Shown: positions 15,370 to 22,336 of the stretch, one piece after another
How the letters are laid out: every line of letters starts with the position of its first letter
Position numbering within the stretch: position 1 is the stretch's first letter
From: a virus
Length of the DNA stretch: 64,000 nt
IMG/VR virus record: IMGVR_UViG_3300049893_000773
Location: 1-64,000 of that record
Strand: one strand, 5' to 3'
Translations under genes and position numbers: made by a program
The notes under the pieces: model-generated
Database searches by the model: none
Told to the model about the DNA's origin: nothing
Seen by the model: only the letters and a program-made list of their open reading frames with translations

Positions 15370-15433
15370 TAACCTGAAGAGGGCAGAACTTGAACTGAAA
15401 GAAGTCCTTGACACGATTGCGCTCCATTATTAG
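15254..15433 (+). CDS. Small helical protein overlapping the HNH gene
   Basis: GTG at 15254, with AGGAAG upstream, opens a 59-codon frame reading VTEDQQLLELLSKKLHAES and then a second helix ending in VLDTIALHY. The two amphipathic helices look more protein-like than the overlapping HNH tail. It ends 24 bases before the next ATG. The start is uncertain and function unknown. Confidence 0.5.
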   Translation: MTEDQQLLELLSKKLHAESAARGAWEARGPKDQWLVLLDNLKRAELELKEVLDTIALHY

Positions 15434-15457
15434 CCTATCTACCACCACAAGGCAAAA

Positions 15458-16330
15458 ATGCGAAAAGACATGTTCAAGGTGATCGTCGAAAGGCCCAGGG
15501 CCTCGGGTCGTACTCCCACCAAGACACCCACCCGTGCGGCTGTGGCCCGTGCTGAGATGCAGCGGATCATGCACGAGGGGTACGAGGAAGACGAGGATGG
15601 TGACGCCTACACCGCAGACAACACCCTCAAGACCTTTGAGCCCATCAAGAGCCGGTACGACGATCACAGGTCGTTGAATGAGAACTTGGCTCCCCTCCTC
15701 CGTTTCTTGGAGAAGAGCATTGGACGCCCCTGGGATGAGGTCTACTCGGAGGTCAGGGAGCACTTGAGGCTGGACAGTGCCGTCCAGTTGCACGTTGTGC
15801 AGCACCTCAACTGGACGGTCACTGAGAAGACCTACATGGGCGAGGATGGGCACGTTTACGCCACCGACCGTTCTTGGCATCGCTACAACAACAACAACGC
15901 CTTGGATCTTCCCAACCCCTTTTCTCGGCACAACTACTACGTCCACCCCGAGACGAAGCTCCTCTGCCGTCAGCCACACTTGAGCAAAAAGGCCCGACGT
16001 GCCAAGGAGGTCAAGGTTCTTTCCCTCGACAAGTACCGTCAGTTCCGTTTGATCGACGGGAAGTGGATGGTGGTGGAGTTGGCTGATGTCGAGGCTGGGA
16101 ACCCCTTCCAGGCTCGGAAGGGATTCGTCTTGAAGTACGACTACAAGACCCAGAAGACCTACTCCTACCCCAACTACGACTTCCCGGACGTGCTCTTTCC
16201 CAATGGACTCAAGGGGGAGAAGCGTTATGATGAGTATGGAGACTACAACCTCTACGCCACCGTTATCCGCGACGTTGGTGCCCGTGAACAGAAGGTTTTG
16301 GAAGCCTTGCTGAAGAAGGAAGCCGAATGA
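15458..16330 (+). CDS. Hypothetical protein of 290 residues
   Basis: The N terminus MRKDMFKVIVERPR and the segment LEKSIGRPWDEVYSEVREHLRLDSAVQLHV form a distinctive pattern. A basic/aromatic middle part follows (ending in FYVHP-like and KARRAKEV segments) and then an acidic, Tyr-rich tail. I have the impression that the first two segments occur in bacterial hypothetical proteins, but this cannot be confirmed here. The ATG has an AAGG site, and the stop overlaps the next start by four bases (ATGA). No catalytic motif is recognised. Confidence 0.65.
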   Translation: MRKDMFKVIVERPRASGRTPTKTPTRAAVARAEMQRIMHEGYEEDEDGDAYTADNTLKTFEPIKSRYDDHRSLNENLAPLLRFLEKSIGRPWDEVYSEVREHLRLDSAVQLHVVQHLNWTVTEKTYMGEDGHVYATDRSWHRYNNNNALDLPNPFSRHNYYVHPETKLLCRQPHLSKKARRAKEVKVLSLDKYRQFRLIDGKWMVVELADVEAGNPFQARKGFVLKYDYKTQKTYSYPNYDFPDVLFPNGLKGEKRYDEYGDYNLYATVIRDVGAREQKVLEALLKKEAE

Positions 16331-16710
16331 AACTCGTTGACTCTTTCGAAAAGTACCCCCGTGCAACCGTGCAGAACTTCATCCACCGAATTGAGTCCAT
16401 CGCCAACACCATCATGGAAGGTGATGCCGTCCTCATCAAGGAGCTTGAAGAGCCGACTCCGGGAGAGGAGTTGGACAACCTGATTCACGTGGATTTCCGC
16501 CCAATGACCGAATACAAGCGAATGCGGGCGGACAACATGGAACTCACCATTCCTGGCATCCTGGAGGTTTACGACAACTGGGTTGATACCTTCTGGGAGT
16601 TGGCCAAGAAGAATGTTGGCCAGTACAACAACCCACAGGTCGTCAAGCACATCCTGGAGCACCGAAAGATCGTGGAGACATTCGGCAACTTCTTCCACAA
16701 GGAAGAATAG
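16327..16710 (+). CDS. Hypothetical helical protein
   Basis: 127 residues, mostly alpha-helical, rich in Glu and aromatic residues, with no Cys cluster or nucleotide-binding loop. It is coupled to the 290-residue gene by an ATGA overlap, and the pair probably act together. It converges with the minus-strand gene ending at 16717. Function unknown. Confidence 0.6.
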   Translation: MKLVDSFEKYPRATVQNFIHRIESIANTIMEGDAVLIKELEEPTPGEELDNLIHVDFRPMTEYKRMRADNMELTIPGILEVYDNWVDTFWELAKKNVGQYNNPQVVKHILEHRKIVETFGNFFHKEE

Positions 16711-16716
16711 CCGCTA

Positions 16717-17175
16717 TCAGCCAAGGCCACCATACGAGAAGTATGGGTCGAAGGTAGAGCCAGTCAAGTTCAGGGCAATTGGCGAAGAGCCGGTCAGGAT
16801 TGGGAAAGACCGTGTTGGAATCATGGTCAATCCTGCATACACGGATACCGTCGAGCTTCCTGTTAGGCCGATGATGTACAGGGTCTTCACCCTGGTACGA
16901 AAGCTGAATGTTTCGCCAACGTAGGAGCTTCCAGCGGCCTGATTCGTTCCCACCAAGAATCTGTTTGTGCCACGAGCACCACTGAGGGTGAAAGCAACGC
17001 CGACAGAAGAATCTGCTGGCGTCGCGTTGTGGATTTGAATCTCGCTCGTTACATATGGGAAGTCGATTCTCCATACCGAACCAGATGTAACGGTAGAAGA
17101 CGAAACCCATGGCAAGGGGGAAGCCATGTACTCCGCGACGTTGTTCAATCCAGAAGGTGCCGATTGGAATGTCAT
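16717..17175 (-). CDS. Probable small virion beta-protein (decoration or fibre type)
   Basis: 152 residues, dominated by Ser/Thr/Gly and beta strands, with no Lys-rich helices. Features are LPWVSSSTVTSGSVWRIDF, FPYVTSEIQIHNAT, a beta turn GTNRFLVG, and FSFRTRVKTLYIIG. Such all-beta phage proteins are usually capsid decoration or tail accessory proteins. It is divergent from the Dps-like gene and shares with it the palindromic TAAATAGG..CCTATTTA promoter at 17194-17216, which implies late expression. Confidence 0.6.
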   Translation of the reverse strand: MTFQSAPSGLNNVAEYMASPLPWVSSSTVTSGSVWRIDFPYVTSEIQIHNATPADSSVGVAFTLSGARGTNRFLVGTNQAAGSSYVGETFSFRTRVKTLYIIGLTGSSTVSVYAGLTMIPTRSFPILTGSSPIALNLTGSTFDPYFSYGGLG

Positions 17176-17193
17176 TTTGAGTCTTTCTCAGGG

Positions 17194-17216
17194 TAAATAG
17201 GTTTCAAACCTATTTA
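17194..17216. promoter_or_regulatory. Palindromic divergent late promoter
   Basis: TAAATAGGTTT and AAACCTATTTA form a perfect 11-bp inverted repeat around one C, placing a CCTATTTA element toward each divergent gene: 18 nt from the ATG at 17175 and 5 nt from the ATG at 17222. Confidence 0.5.
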
Positions 17217-17221
17217 GGCGT

Positions 17222-17800
17222 ATGAAAACCAAGTCCCTGAAAGAGTCTCTCTCCCCTGAAATGTCCTTGCAGGCCGAGCAACTGGCCGGTAAGGTCTTTG
17301 CCAGTGAAGTTCCTATCTTCGATGGTCAATCTGCTGACTACGCGGACTTGGCTGTCTTCCTGGGAGTGCTTCGCTCGCTCTACATGATTCACCAGACCCA
17401 CCACTGGCAATCGCAGGGGAAGGACTTCTACGGGGACCACCTCATGTTCCAACGCATCTATGAGGGAATTGCCCCAGAGATTGATTCAGTGGCAGAAAAG
17501 CTGGTTGGAGCCGGGGGAATTGCCTTGACCAACTACTTTGCTCAAATGCACCACATGGCAACCTTCCAGAAGATGGTCAGCGACAAGTCCAAGTCCCCCA
17601 CGGAGGTATCGCTGTTTGCCGAGATGGTATTCCTTGAAATGGGCAAGCTCATGCTCACAAGACTAGCAGAGGCCCGTAAGTCAAGGAAGGAATCCGGCAG
17701 GATGGCAAACCTTCTCAGTCCTGGCATCTCCAACATGATAGAGGGCATTCTCGACTTGCACGAGAGTCACGTCTACCTTCTCAGCCAGCGTCTAGGCTGA
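17222..17800 (+). CDS. Dps/ferritin-like protein
   Basis: 192 residues forming a four-helix-bundle pattern. LYMIHQTHHWQSQGKDFYGDH (ligand His, aromatic, second His) and IYEGIAPEIDSVAEKLVGAGG match the Dps helix pair that binds iron at the dimer interface, including the Asp and Glu of the (D/E)-x3-(D/E) site. Dps proteins oxidise and store iron and protect or compact DNA. It could protect replicating phage DNA or be packaged. The N terminus MKTKSLKESLSPE is only loosely like the capsid-targeting helices. No Shine-Dalgarno; a TATTTA element lies 5 nt upstream. Confidence 0.7.
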   Translation: MKTKSLKESLSPEMSLQAEQLAGKVFASEVPIFDGQSADYADLAVFLGVLRSLYMIHQTHHWQSQGKDFYGDHLMFQRIYEGIAPEIDSVAEKLVGAGGIALTNYFAQMHHMATFQKMVSDKSKSPTEVSLFAEMVFLEMGKLMLTRLAEARKSRKESGRMANLLSPGISNMIEGILDLHESHVYLLSQRLG

Positions 17801-18160
17801 TCACTGCGGCATGTCCATGCCGTGACCACCACCGATGACTCGAAGATTCTTGGTGGGAATCCAAGCCACTTGGTTGTAGTAGTCGAATCGCACGGGGATA
17901 ATATGGACCAAATCGGCTCCTCCCATGGTTGGAACTTTCTCTTCCCCGACCAAGTGAAGTCGATTAACCTGCAAGGTTGCCCCGGCAATGGTTCCAAGGG
18001 TTCCACCCTTGACGCCACCCATGCGCTTCAGTTGAACGCCGCCGCTGCTCTCCTTGAGGTAATAGCCTTCAGCATCCGTCAATGGTTCATAGACCATGAC
18101 AGTTACGCTATCATCCCAGGTCGTTCCATCGCCAACCCGCACTCTATCTCCAATTGCCAT
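17801..18160 (-). CDS. Hypothetical beta-rich protein, end of the GroEL operon
   Basis: 119 residues. It begins MAIGDRVRVGDGTTW, then a series of short strands with VQLKRMGGVKGGTLGTIAGA and VAWIPTKNLRVIGGG, typical of a small KOW- or SH3-like barrel. The ATG at 18160 overlaps the stop of the upstream gene by one base and follows AAGGTGAAG. It is the last gene of a minus-strand run that includes GroEL. It does not resemble GroES, although a co-chaperonin in this operon would be expected. Function unknown. Confidence 0.6.
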   Translation of the reverse strand: MAIGDRVRVGDGTTWDDSVTVMVYEPLTDAEGYYLKESSGGVQLKRMGGVKGGTLGTIAGATLQVNRLHLVGEEKVPTMGGADLVHIIPVRFDYYNQVAWIPTKNLRVIGGGHGMDMPQ

Positions 18161-18336
18161 CACTTCACCTTTTTCAAGTATTTCGTGCCATCTTCGTTCA
18201 CAATGACTTTGATTTTCGACTCTTTTCCAGTCAAGGGAAGGATGTATTGAACGTCGAAAACCTTCTCAACGTCGATCCCAGACATGGCATAGATGTCCTG
18301 AGCGCTTTCCCGTGTGAGAATAACGCTCTCCTTCAT
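18160..18336 (-). CDS. Small protein of 58 residues in the GroEL operon
   Basis: Begins MKESVILTRESAQDIYAMSG, followed by VEKVFDVQYILPLTGK and a basic beta hairpin ending LKKVK. Start and stop each overlap a neighbour by a few bases or less (TGATG type), which supports a real, coupled gene. No motif is recognised. Confidence 0.65.
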   Translation of the reverse strand: MKESVILTRESAQDIYAMSGIDVEKVFDVQYILPLTGKESKIKVIVNEDGTKYLKKVK

Positions 18337-18593
18337 CACTTCGCCTCATCGGAGGATGCAGGCTCTTCGCCCGAAGCTGCCTTTTTGGCAAGCATCCTAT
18401 CTTGCTGGATTGCCATGAAGGCTTGATAGACAAGCCTCTTGAGCTCCTCCCGCTGGATCTCGTCCCAAAGCTCCTCAACCTGCTCGACGGTCATCAGCAA
18501 TCCAGTCTTGTCAGCAATAAGCTCGGAAATTTCCTGAAAAAGGGCCGTCATTGCTGCCCGTGCTGCCTGTGCTTGTTCCTCGTTTTGTTCCAT
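18336..18593 (-). CDS. Helical acidic protein next to GroEL
   Basis: About 85 residues from the ATG at 18593 (MEQNEEQAQAARAAM), with an AAAGGAAAG site upstream; a GTG at 18614 overlapping the GroEL stop is the alternative. Two amphipathic helices and a Glu/Ala-rich tail are predicted. It is coupled to GroEL and to the 58-residue gene. It may bind the chaperonin or its substrates, but nothing in the sequence shows this. Confidence 0.6.
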   Translation of the reverse strand: MEQNEEQAQAARAAMTALFQEISELIADKTGLLMTVEQVEELWDEIQREELKRLVYQAFMAIQQDRMLAKKAASGEEPASSDEAK

Positions 18594-18610
18594 TTTCTTG
18601 CTTTCCTTTG

Positions 18611-20347
18611 TCACTCTTCATCCCCACTCATTGGGGCATCCTTCTCGTTGATGATCACACTATCGCACGTGAGCATCAGTCCGACAACCGACGAGGCGTG
18701 TTCAAGGGCACAACGAGTCACTTTCACAGGATCAATGATCCCAGAGGCAACCAAGTTCTGGAACTTACCCGTGGCGGCATTGTAGCCATAGTGAAACTTA
18801 TCCAACCCTGGGAGGAGGTCGAGCTGGAAATTAGTAAGTTCCCCGCCAAACTGGTCGTGATGGGAAATCGCCGCCTCAAGCTGGTTCATGACGACTTCCG
18901 CCGACTTGCCAGTATTTGACACGATCGTGTACAGGGGAGCCTTGCAAGCGTTCAGGATGACTTCCATTCCGGCTCGCAGGTCCGAATAGACACCATCCGT
19001 TAGCAAGTTCTTTTCTGCCAACTTGGCGGCATAGAAGAGAGCGCAACCACCACCAGGGACAATACCTTCCTTGACAGCGGCAATTGTGGCATTGTGGGCG
19101 TCTTCCACACGGTCCTTGCGCTCAAGGATCTCCGTTTCCGTAGAACCGCCAACCTTGACCACAGCAACGCCACCAGCAAGCTTTGCAAGGCGCTTGCGGT
19201 AACGATCAATGCGTAGGTCGTCCAAGGTGCCGTCCTGGGCTAGAGCGGCTCTGAGCATCTTCACACGCTCTTCCACGGCGCTCTTCAGTTCAGGATCAGG
19301 AGCACCAACGATCGTGGTCGAAGTCCTGGAGACTACAACCTTGGCTGCAACCCCAAGGTGATCAAGGTCCAGGTTCTTGAGTTGAACAGGGCTGGAAGCG
19401 TCCAGAACTGTTCCGCCGACCACGCAGGCAATGTCACCAAGGATATCCGTCCTGTTGTCTCCATAGGAGGGGGCCTTGACAGCGCAGCACAGCAGGTTTC
19501 CCTTGAGTCGGTTGACGATCAACGTCTGGAGGGCCGGTCCCTCCACGTCATCAGCAATGATCAAGAGGGAACGATCAGCGTTGGCGATCTTCTCCAGAAT
19601 CGGGAAAAGCTCGTCCAGAGACGAAATCTTTCGATTCGTGGCAAGAATCAGCGGGTTCTCAAGCTCAACCGTGTTCTTTTCTGGGTTGGTCACAAAGTAC
19701 GGGGACAGATAGCCGCCGTCGAATTGCAGACCCTCCACAACTTCCAAGATCGTAGAAGTGGACTTTCCGGGCTCAACAGTAATGATCCCGTCCTCCCCAA
19801 CCTTCTCAATGGCCTCTGCCAGGAGTTCGCCAATGTTAGTATCGCCATTGGCCGAGATGGTCCCAACGTTGATGATATCGTTCTTGGACTGCACAGGGGT
19901 GGCAATCCCCTTGAGAACCTTGAGAACCTCTTCAGTTGCTTGATCCATGCCCTTTTTGACATAGATCGAGTTACGACCAGAGGAAACCATCTTGATTCCC
20001 TCTTTGAGCATGGCATGAGCCAAAACCGTAGCTGTCGTGGTTCCATCACCAGCAATATCATTTGTCTTGCTGGCAACTTCCTTGATAAGCTCGGCTCCCA
20101 TGGAAGGAAGGCGATCCTTCAGGTTAATAGCCCTTGCAACCGTCACACCGTCCTTGGTGATCAGTGGAGCCCCAATTGTCGAGTCGATCGTCACGTTGTG
20201 ACCAGATGGACCCATGGTTGAGGCAACTGCCTTTGCAAGGATGCTGGCACCCTCATAGAGTTGCTTCCTGGCTTCATCACCAAAAACTACCTTCTGGTGA
20301 ACCCCTTGTGTTGCTGCCAAAAGTGCTTGTTGCGTTACCTTGTTCAC
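18611..20347 (-). CDS. groEL: Phage-encoded GroEL chaperonin
   Basis: 578 residues. Group I chaperonin landmarks run in order: ASTMGPSGHNV (nucleotide loop, TLGPKGRNV in E. coli), ITKDGVTVAR, ASKTNDIAGDGTTTATVLA with Asp101 (equivalent to Asp87), apical-domain EGLQFDGGYLSPYF, KDRVEDAHNAT with the ATP-hydrolysis Asp, and VPGGG. The C-terminal GGM repeats are missing. The start codon is GTG with AGGAG ten bases upstream. It folds proteins inside a double-ring cavity, presumably phage structural or replication proteins. No GroES-like gene is seen here, so it may use host GroES or work without it, as proposed for phage EL chaperonin. Confidence 0.95.
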   Translation of the reverse strand: MNKVTQQALLAATQGVHQKVVFGDEARKQLYEGASILAKAVASTMGPSGHNVTIDSTIGAPLITKDGVTVARAINLKDRLPSMGAELIKEVASKTNDIAGDGTTTATVLAHAMLKEGIKMVSSGRNSIYVKKGMDQATEEVLKVLKGIATPVQSKNDIINVGTISANGDTNIGELLAEAIEKVGEDGIITVEPGKSTSTILEVVEGLQFDGGYLSPYFVTNPEKNTVELENPLILATNRKISSLDELFPILEKIANADRSLLIIADDVEGPALQTLIVNRLKGNLLCCAVKAPSYGDNRTDILGDIACVVGGTVLDASSPVQLKNLDLDHLGVAAKVVVSRTSTTIVGAPDPELKSAVEERVKMLRAALAQDGTLDDLRIDRYRKRLAKLAGGVAVVKVGGSTETEILERKDRVEDAHNATIAAVKEGIVPGGGCALFYAAKLAEKNLLTDGVYSDLRAGMEVILNACKAPLYTIVSNTGKSAEVVMNQLEAAISHHDQFGGELTNFQLDLLPGLDKFHYGYNAATGKFQNLVASGIIDPVKVTRCALEHASSVVGLMLTCDSVIINEKDAPMSGDEE

Positions 20348-20372
20348 TGATTAGTCTCCTGAGTTCTTCTAG

Positions 20373-20987
20373 TCACCAATCCACGTACACTTCTTCCCCG
20401 GTCTCCAACTTGACCTTACGTCGGCCCTCTGTGGGGCCAACGGAAGTAAGCTCTTCCATTGGGGTAACCATACGCTTGATATGGTCCCGGAGGTTTGGTT
20501 GAGTCAAAGTGGTAGCCTGGGCTCCACCTTGGATTTGAAGGGGGTGTGCACCCACTGGAGCGGCCTCGGTCACAACACTCTTCCCGTTGAGAATCTCATC
20601 AGGGTCGAGCTTGCCACCTTCACCCTCAAGGCTGTCTGCGGCCTCAACAACTTCACTGTCGGCAGACACCCCGTACCACTCCATGACTTGCTTCTTTGTC
20701 TCTACCACAAGGTCAGAGAGGAACGCCTCAAGCCGATCCCGAAGAACCTTCTGAAGCTCCTCCAGAGACTCATACACCTCTCCGTCAATACGATGCAAGT
20801 CAATCGTTGCTCGCTCATGCGCCGAAGGTCCAAAAGTGACCTTGTAGTTCATCAACTCATGAAAAGTTCCATCGGCCTTGCGAGTCTTTTTGTGGTTCTC
20901 TTCCACAACGATGGCTGGCACGACCTTCTGCTTCTTGTTGGAGAGGATGTAAAGGATCTTACCAATCGGATATCTCTTGCCAGCCAT
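20373..20987 (-). CDS. Hypothetical protein of the GroEL block
   Basis: 204 residues. The first 80 residues form a beta-rich domain (YPIGKILYILSNKKQKVVPAIV...), then helix LEELQKVLRDRLEAFLSDLV, and a flexible Pro/Gly/Gln-rich region ending in a short beta hairpin VKLETGEEVYVDW. It is immediately upstream of GroEL, with GAGG before the ATG. The domain order, beta then helix then linker, would suit an adaptor. Family not recognised. Confidence 0.6.
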   Translation of the reverse strand: MAGKRYPIGKILYILSNKKQKVVPAIVVEENHKKTRKADGTFHELMNYKVTFGPSAHERATIDLHRIDGEVYESLEELQKVLRDRLEAFLSDLVVETKKQVMEWYGVSADSEVVEAADSLEGEGGKLDPDEILNGKSVVTEAAPVGAHPLQIQGGAQATTLTQPNLRDHIKRMVTPMEELTSVGPTEGRRKVKLETGEEVYVDW

Positions 20988-21002
20988 TGCTCATCGCCTC
21001 TT

Positions 21003-21200
21003 TCAGCGCCCTGGACCCGCCAGTTGCTTCATGTAATCCTCGGTCAAAACCAGGATCACCTCTTGCGAACCAGACTGGCGCTCATAGGGCATGAGGTCCA
21101 TTTCCTCAATCATTTTACGGAGCTTGACATCACGCTCATGCCCTCCGTAGTTCTGGAACAAATACATCAGCTTGTTCACAACCGAAACGTGCATTCTCAT
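21003..21200 (-). CDS. Small hypothetical protein
   Basis: 65 residues, helical, beginning MRMHVSVVNKLMYLFQNYGG, with Lys/Glu-rich segments after it. Its ATG overlaps the upstream stop by four bases (ATGA), so it is translated together with the 125-residue protein. Function unknown. Confidence 0.55.
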   Translation of the reverse strand: MRMHVSVVNKLMYLFQNYGGHERDVKLRKMIEEMDLMPYERQSGSQEVILVLTEDYMKQLAGPGR

Positions 21201-21574
21201 TGCTTGGAACCTTTCTTGCTCTTCTTTTCAACCGCAGCCATCACTTTGTCCAAAATGGCTTGACCGGAAACTGTTGCTTCCTCTAGAGGCTTCATGCCCA
21301 GAGTGGTACGCACAATGTTGTTCAGGTGGGGAGGAAGCTTCTCCTTGAGAACCTCCATGTCCACGAACTTGTGCATCAAGGAGTCCACGATCTCAACCGG
21401 CTCCCCATTCGGCCCAGGTTCAGTCTCCCCTGTCTCCCGCCTCTCTTCAATGAAGATCACGGGCGGCATCTTCTTTCCGCTCTTCACCAGAATGAACGGA
21501 AACTGATTCGCCGGTTGTCCTGGAACCGGCTCATCATAGCAAATTTCAGGTAGTTCGTACTTCTCTTGTGCCAT
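21197..21574 (-). CDS. Hypothetical protein
   Basis: 125 residues from ATG 21574 (MAQEKYELPEICYDEPVPGQ), preceded by a GAGAGAG site; an upstream ATG at 21625 is less likely. The middle part has FPFILVKSGKKMPPVIFIEE and acidic loops. The C terminus is a Lys-rich helix. No family is recognised. It is part of the minus-strand block. Confidence 0.55.
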   Translation of the reverse strand: MAQEKYELPEICYDEPVPGQPANQFPFILVKSGKKMPPVIFIEERRETGETEPGPNGEPVEIVDSLMHKFVDMEVLKEKLPPHLNNIVRTTLGMKPLEEATVSGQAILDKVMAAVEKKSKKGSKQ

Positions 21575-21674
21575 TGTTACTCTCTCACTCTTTAAGAGCG
21601 CGGAAGAATGCGCTCCTTGAGTCATTCTTCTCTCTCGTGAGGAGCAATCTGTTTAGAGAATAACGGCTAACCCG

Positions 21675-21932
21675 TCAGGCGTTGGAATACTGCCGACGCA
21701 ACTCTTCCACAGTAGCATACTCCATGACCTTCGAAACCTTCACTTGGTCAAGGTCAAGGACGAAATGCTCAATCCTTGTTTCGGACCTCACAGGGACCAA
21801 AATGTTCTCAACTCCGTCGTCAGTGCCGAAAAGAATGGATTTACTAAAGGCGTCCATGTAAGATGGAATGTCCCTTGGTTCCAACCCTCTCACATCGGCG
21901 TAAACCACTCTGACAATTCGAGTGCCCTTCAT
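21675..21932 (-). CDS. Small alpha/beta hypothetical protein
   Basis: 85 residues: TRIVRVVYADVRGLEPRDIP, YMDAFSKS, ENILVPVR, IEHFVLDLD, ending in helix TVEELRRQYSNA. It looks like a compact alternating alpha/beta domain. Its ATG overlaps the stop of the coiled-coil gene upstream (ATGA). Function unknown. Confidence 0.6.
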   Translation of the reverse strand: MKGTRIVRVVYADVRGLEPRDIPSYMDAFSKSILFGTDDGVENILVPVRSETRIEHFVLDLDQVKVSKVMEYATVEELRRQYSNA

Positions 21933-22216
21933 CCCTCTTCCAGCCTCTCCAGGACCTCGACCATGGTGTCGAAGGTGTCCTTGCGATCGACCTTCTCCTT
22001 GACCGCCACGACCCGCATAGCGGCCTTCAGGGTCTTCATGTCGAGCTTGTCCTTGTACTCCTCCATCAGGTCCTTCTCGTCCTGCTTGAGAAGCTCCTGC
22101 TCGTTCTTCACACGCTTCATCTTCTCCACGAACTCCTGGATGATGGGCTCCAGGTCCGTGATGCTCGTGGGCATGGTGTCTACGCCAGTTCCTTCGTCTT
22201 CTGCTCGTCGTGTCAT
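21929..22216 (-). CDS. Coiled-coil protein, possibly GapR/DUF2312-like
   Basis: 95 residues. A long helix EFVEKMKRVKNEQELLKQDEKDLMEEYK is followed by a Lys-rich segment KLDMKTLKAAMRVVAVKEKVDR and a final helix. The arrangement of coiled coil, (D/E)xKxL, basic helix resembles the GapR/UPF0335 DNA-binding family, but the match is not strong. It may instead be a coiled-coil structural or regulatory protein. Translationally coupled to the 85-residue gene. Confidence 0.55.
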   Translation of the reverse strand: MTRRAEDEGTGVDTMPTSITDLEPIIQEFVEKMKRVKNEQELLKQDEKDLMEEYKDKLDMKTLKAAMRVVAVKEKVDRKDTFDTMVEVLERLEEG

Positions 22217-22302
22217 TGCTAAACCTCACGGCCAATCTAGCAAAGGGGAGAAGAGCTGTATACCGGGAAGAAAGAAATTGGGTTTTGACCACCAAAAACG
22301 GG

Positions 22303-22328
22303 CAGTGGAAGATAACCAAAGAGAGGAA
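22303..22328 (+). repeat. Copy B of a 26-bp inverted repeat pair
   Basis: Matches 1239-1264 (minus strand) with one mismatch in 26 bases, followed by a G run and TACTTA (22338-22343). It sits just beyond the stop of the minus-strand gene 22337-23311 and points into it. The surrounding 120 bases hold no gene. Confidence 0.6.
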
Positions 22329-22336
22329 AGGGGGGG

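Noticed and set aside
17801-18160. GroES-like co-chaperonin next to GroEL
   Set aside because: Size (119 residues) and beta composition fit loosely, but the mobile loop and GroES sequence pattern are not there.
19358-20221. Plus-strand open frame opposite GroEL
   Set aside because: The GroEL sequence is complete and conserved; the plus-strand translation has no motif.
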